Source of the DNA: Haliea sp.
Lineage (GTDB): Bacteria; Pseudomonadota; Gammaproteobacteria; Pseudomonadales; Halieaceae
Assembly (NCBI GenBank): GCA_024642245.1
Contig: JAHEBM010000005.1
Coordinates: 42,170-106,169 of the forward strand
Length of the DNA stretch: 64,000 nucleotides
Reading direction: 5' to 3'
Under the pieces are notes generated by a model. It had not been told where the DNA came from, made no database searches, and saw nothing but the letters and a program-made list of their open reading frames with translations. Positions 60,889-64,000 of this stretch are shown one piece after another (the stretch's first letter is position 1; each line of letters starts with the position of its first letter). The translations under genes were made by a program, and so were the position numbers.

Positions 60889-62096
60889 TGTGCTTCTCCT
60901 TTGCGCCGGGATTGCCCGGGAGCGAGGTCGAATCGATCCATATACGGACCAAAGCGTCTGCGAATTTCATCCTCGGTGAGGCCGAAGTCGGCAACGTCGT
61001 AGCTGTGGGCACCATGGCGCCGCTCGGGATCATCGACGATGCGTTGTTGCATGGCCAACCGGGTTCCCGGCGCCAGGTCCATGCCGATAAACCGGTAAAT
61101 TCGTTCGACTACCGCCATCGGGTTGCCATGGAATTCGCTGTGGTCGATATCGAGCACCTGCCCAGGGTGAGCCTGCTGCACACGCTGCGCCTTGCGCACG
61201 GCACCCGCCCATTTCGCCACTTCACGCACCAGCATATTATGCGCGCGCTGCTCGTAGCGACCTTCCTCTACGATTGGATGCAACTGCATCAGCAGTGAGC
61301 ACAGCGAGGGCAACGCCCTGGCCGGATCGCGATGTGTCTGGATCACCTTGGCATCGGGGAATACGGCGAACAGCAGATCCAGGTTATCGATATGCCCGGG
61401 GTTCTTCAACAGCCAGCGTTTTTCCGGTTCGCTGCTGCCAATAAGTTGAACACACCGGTAATAGTGGCGGTAGGACGCCTCCTCGCTCTGGCATTGCCAC
61501 CAGGCATCATAGGTGGCCGCCGACCAGCCTACGGTCCAGAGGTTCGAAACGAAGCCCTGGCGCAGCAGCAGGCAGCATTCATCCACCTCCTGCGCAGCCA
61601 TGTTGTGCGCGGCGCGCTTGACGGGTGCGGCTTTAAAACGCGCCTCGAGCGTGGCCGCCGTTTTTTGAAATGCCGGATAGTCAGTCCAGGTGTCCTTCGG
61701 CGGCCGCGGCATTGGCGAGTCCAGCAGCCAGGTCTGCAAACCCTGGAATGCCGCATCGGTCGCCATCAGTTTGTGCAAAGCCGTGGTGCCCGTCCTCGGA
61801 ATCCCTGTTATCACTACCGGGTCCAGGATGGCCTGCCGGTCGAAACCGGGATTGCGGTGCATCGACTTGATGGCCTCAGCCCGGCCCTTGAGTACGCTGA
61901 CAACCGAACCCCAGGCATAGCTCCTGCCGCGCCGGGTGAAGTGCGGGTCATAGTCCATTGACTCCAGGAGAACGCTCAGGCCCGGCAGGTAATCGTCACT
62001 GCCAAAATCCGTGGCGCCGACCTCGTTTGCGACGATCTCGTGCAGCTGATCCCGCGCGGTAGCAAAGCGCAGCGGCGGCGCGTATGTCTCATCCAT
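60885..62096 (-). CDS. Sulfotransferase family protein (3 of 3)
   Basis: 403 residues. The phosphosulfate loop is VVITGIPRTGTTALHKLM near residue 97-112 and the 3'-phosphate motif is VIQTHRDPARALPSLCSL near residue 263. The N-terminal LHEIVANEVGATDFGSDDYL is the subfamily start. It shares the 4-base stop/start overlap with the ADH gene downstream, suggesting that the two enzymes act in one pathway. 105 bases upstream is the DUF1214-like gene. Third sulfotransferase in the window, divergent from the first two at the sequence level. Confidence 0.9.
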   Translation of the reverse strand: MDETYAPPLRFATARDQLHEIVANEVGATDFGSDDYLPGLSVLLESMDYDPHFTRRGRSYAWGSVVSVLKGRAEAIKSMHRNPGFDRQAILDPVVITGIPRTGTTALHKLMATDAAFQGLQTWLLDSPMPRPPKDTWTDYPAFQKTAATLEARFKAAPVKRAAHNMAAQEVDECCLLLRQGFVSNLWTVGWSAATYDAWWQCQSEEASYRHYYRCVQLIGSSEPEKRWLLKNPGHIDNLDLLFAVFPDAKVIQTHRDPARALPSLCSLLMQLHPIVEEGRYEQRAHNMLVREVAKWAGAVRKAQRVQQAHPGQVLDIDHSEFHGNPMAVVERIYRFIGMDLAPGTRLAMQQRIVDDPERRHGAHSYDVADFGLTEDEIRRRFGPYMDRFDLAPGQSRRKGEAQ

Positions 62097-62201
62097 GGTA
62101 TGCGATACCTGTGTCCAAAGTGGCCAGATCGCTGGCGCGATACCGGCGCCACCGGCAGTAGCAACCAGAGCGGTAATTTGCCTGCCCCACAGCTACCACG
62201 A

Positions 62202-63380
62202 TTACCACCTTCGGCGCCGCTGACAGGCGCGCACCCGTCGGCGCAGCTGCTCCGCCCTCTCCTGCGGCGTCACAACCGGAGTCCCCTCGGGAAGGTGCCG
62301 CCGCAATTCCGCCAGGGGTACCCGCTTGATAACCGGAGTCGGGGCGGTGTCGCAGTCATACCAGCGCCCGTAGATACCGCCCTCCCTGTAACCTGCCGGG
62401 TCAAGCCAGTTGGGTACGCCCGGGTCGGTGAGCGAGATAACCGCCCGGAATTTTCCATCCGGGCTGACCCATGCGGTATGCCCATTAAGGCTGGAAAAAC
62501 GATAAACGTATTCCAGCGCGTTGAAATAGGGATCGTTGAGCTGAATATTCCAGTACGGGCGCTGCTTCGGCAATTCGGTTTCAATAATTAACGCCTCCCC
62601 ATCATCGAGCTGGAAACACGCGGGCCAGTAGACCTGCTTTGCCAACGCGCCTTTCATGCGCACCGGCTCGAACACGTTAAAGCCTACCGACGCTTTCACC
62701 GCATTTTGCATCCGGTAATAACTGCGCGTCTTACGCGCGGGAAATTTCGCCATATCCTGGATACGGGCAAGAATTTCTTCCGGTGCCAGGCGCGGCTTGG
62801 GCGGCACCGCGTCCAGGCACTCGATGGAGAGCGTGGGATCGATTTCGTTTTCCCAGTCGTAACTGCGCAGCCGCACCATCATGCCCGTGGCTTCGGGGTC
62901 AATGGGCGCCCAGTTTCCCTCGCATGCCGGCGGCCGCTCGACGCTGAAAACCAGCTCGAAGTCGCCATTGGCCTCGAATACGATACCCTGGTCATCAATC
63001 TCATTGTGACCGCCTATCAGCGAGATATCATCGACCATACCCGACATGAATCGCTGTGTTGTAAAACTCAGGATTTTCACCGTGCCGCGATTGCCACTCA
63101 CCTTGTAGGCCAGTTTCCCGCTGATGGGGCTGTACAGATAGATGTCGTCCGGGTTTGGTTGCAAGGTAAACACGGGGTTCCACAGCGGCGCCCAGTCGGG
63201 ATGCTCGGCCGTGGCGTGAAAATACGCAAAATACGCATAAGACAGACTCATCATCGCCTGCCGATAGACATCGGCCCGATAGGCGGAATCCTCCGGGTGC
63301 CAGGTGTTGGCGATTTCCTTAACCGCGCCCTCCAGGTCGCCAAGATATTCCAGGAGCGTGGGGCCGATCGGTGTATCCAT
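62202..63380 (-). CDS. DUF1214 domain protein
   Basis: 392 residues, no signal peptide. The C-terminal third carries the DUF1214 pattern PKQRPYWNIQLNDPYFNA, WVSPDGKFRAVISLTDPGVP and NWLDPAGYREGGIYGRWYDC. The N-terminal 200 residues form a related beta-rich region with NPDDIYLYSPISGKLAYKVS. DUF1214/DUF1254 proteins are common in actinobacterial and proteobacterial catabolic clusters and their function is unknown. The C-terminus is basic (RACQRRRRW). 37 bases after the VOC gene, so probably in one transcript. Confidence 0.83.
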   Translation of the reverse strand: MDTPIGPTLLEYLGDLEGAVKEIANTWHPEDSAYRADVYRQAMMSLSYAYFAYFHATAEHPDWAPLWNPVFTLQPNPDDIYLYSPISGKLAYKVSGNRGTVKILSFTTQRFMSGMVDDISLIGGHNEIDDQGIVFEANGDFELVFSVERPPACEGNWAPIDPEATGMMVRLRSYDWENEIDPTLSIECLDAVPPKPRLAPEEILARIQDMAKFPARKTRSYYRMQNAVKASVGFNVFEPVRMKGALAKQVYWPACFQLDDGEALIIETELPKQRPYWNIQLNDPYFNALEYVYRFSSLNGHTAWVSPDGKFRAVISLTDPGVPNWLDPAGYREGGIYGRWYDCDTAPTPVIKRVPLAELRRHLPEGTPVVTPQERAEQLRRRVRACQRRRRW

Positions 63381-63417
63381 GCGAAATACCTCTGATGCCG
63401 CTCGTTATCGGTTTGTG

Positions 63418-63918
63418 TCAGTTGCCCGGTACGTTTTCGAAAAATGCCAGGCCCGCCGGCTCGGGATACAAATATTCAAGGTAGTGCCCGAGCTCGGGAA
63501 CATCCACAAAGCAGCTTTGCATAAAACCCGGATTGTTGCTTTTTGAAAGCAAGGACCACCGATTGCGCTCAACGTTGGCCAACAGGGCTTCCCACTGGTC
63601 TTCGCTGCTAATCAAAAAGCCCAGGTGATGATGCCTGATCGCGAAATCGTCAGCCGGCAGACGGACAGTATAAAGTTCAGAACCCGGTCCACTGGCCGTA
63701 AGCAACTCGTACATCGTATTGCCCACCCAGGCCAGCTCAACATGGATATGGCCGCCCGCATGCAATGGGCCTTCCAGTCTCTGGAAGCGTTTGATCCCGT
63801 AGCGCTCCTGGAAAATTGTACGCGCTCGCTCGATATCGTTGGTCGCGTAAGCGATCTGGAATTGTTCGGCGCGCAATAGGCCGTCGGCGCAGTCATAGGT
63901 GGCATGTGGTCTTTTCAT
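63418..63918 (-). CDS. VOC (glyoxalase-fold) family protein
   Basis: 166 residues. AEQFQIAYATNDIERARTIF is the first VOC strand-helix, HIHVELAWVGNTMYELL the metal-type region, and RHHHLGFLISSEDQWEALLA the second half. It ends with GHYLEYLYPEP. The first ligand position is Gln in the place usually His, so metal binding may be altered. First gene seen of the minus-strand cluster; a further gene could lie beyond base 64000. The remaining 82 bases upstream show no other feature. Confidence 0.88.
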   Translation of the reverse strand: MKRPHATYDCADGLLRAEQFQIAYATNDIERARTIFQERYGIKRFQRLEGPLHAGGHIHVELAWVGNTMYELLTASGPGSELYTVRLPADDFAIRHHHLGFLISSEDQWEALLANVERNRWSLLSKSNNPGFMQSCFVDVPELGHYLEYLYPEPAGLAFFENVPGN

Positions 63919-64000
63919 TGGTCGTTCTCACCCAGCTTTCACAATGCACCGGTGGGCGTCGCATTCCGGGATCAGCGAACGCTAGTTACAATGGCGCCTG

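Noticed and set aside
1..64000. Search for CRISPR arrays, tRNA/rRNA genes, transposases, integrases and prophage genes
   Set aside because: No regular spaced repeats, cloverleaf-type sequences or recombinase motifs were found by eye.

Overview
The window reads as a chromosomal segment of a free-living, GC-rich, Gram-negative aerobe. Lipoboxes, signal peptides, a periplasmic di-haem peroxidase, a PQQ-type dehydrogenase with a fused cytochrome c, an EmrAB-type pump and a QseBC-like two-component pair point to a gammaproteobacterium. The catabolic repertoire and the unusual number of sulfotransferase and sulfatase genes resemble marine Halieaceae/Spongiibacteraceae-type genomes, but this placement is an inference from gene content. 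I see no rRNA, tRNA, CRISPR array, transposase, integrase or prophage gene.

Layout. 1-2.3 kb: tail of a quinohaemoprotein dehydrogenase and an aminoglycoside/ecdysteroid-kinase-like phosphotransferase. 2.3-5.9 kb (minus): a sulfotransferase, then a LemA/DUF2207 pair. 6.1-10.8 kb (plus): a KstD-like flavoprotein, a CoxG/SRPBCC protein, a SnoaL-like protein, a small membrane protein, a methyltransferase and a di-iron-type metallo-beta-lactamase-fold protein. 10.8-16.3 kb: a lipoprotein alpha/beta hydrolase and an SDR (plus), then an HSL-type hydrolase, an unknown protein and a DUF502 protein (minus). 16.5-31.5 kb: large exported proteins, including one with a triplicated GPW-containing unit, an amidohydrolase, an unrecognised TIM-barrel-like protein, two Cys-type sulfatases, a CoA-transferase and a MauG-like peroxidase. 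32-35.6 kb (minus): a marR-emrA-emrB operon. 35.7-45.8 kb: a PKD-containing hydrolase, an aldehyde dehydrogenase, SDRs, two carboxymuconolactone-decarboxylase-like proteins, hydrolases and a beta-lactamase-fold lipoprotein. 46-52 kb: a two-component system, an acyl-CoA dehydrogenase, a metallophosphoesterase, a CarS-like membrane protein and a tandem universal stress protein. 52.3-63.9 kb (minus): ten co-directional genes with a type-B carboxylesterase, an SDR, two sulfotransferases, two MDR alcohol dehydrogenases, an alkyl-sulfatase-like protein with an eroded metal site, a Gfo/Idh/MocA oxidoreductase, a DUF1214 protein and a VOC protein.

How the genes fit together. Most genes suit uptake-independent, mostly hydrolytic and oxidative breakdown of hydrophobic, oxygenated and sulfated small molecules: alcohol/aldehyde/ketone oxidation, ester hydrolysis, CoA transfer and acyl-CoA oxidation, with sulfate ester removal (two sulfatases) and sulfate ester formation (three sulfotransferases). 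The 54-64 kb cluster is the best candidate for an undescribed pathway. It couples sulfotransferases to redox enzymes by very tight gene spacing and carries an alkyl-sulfatase relative whose metal ligands are largely replaced.

The segment also carries several gene remnants: a truncated sugar-isomerase fragment at 13.3 kb, a probable membrane-protein fragment at 22.0 kb, an internally deleted DUF3604 protein at 32.0 kb and possibly a short coding scrap at 31.6 kb. These suggest repeated local deletion and rearrangement without visible mobile elements.
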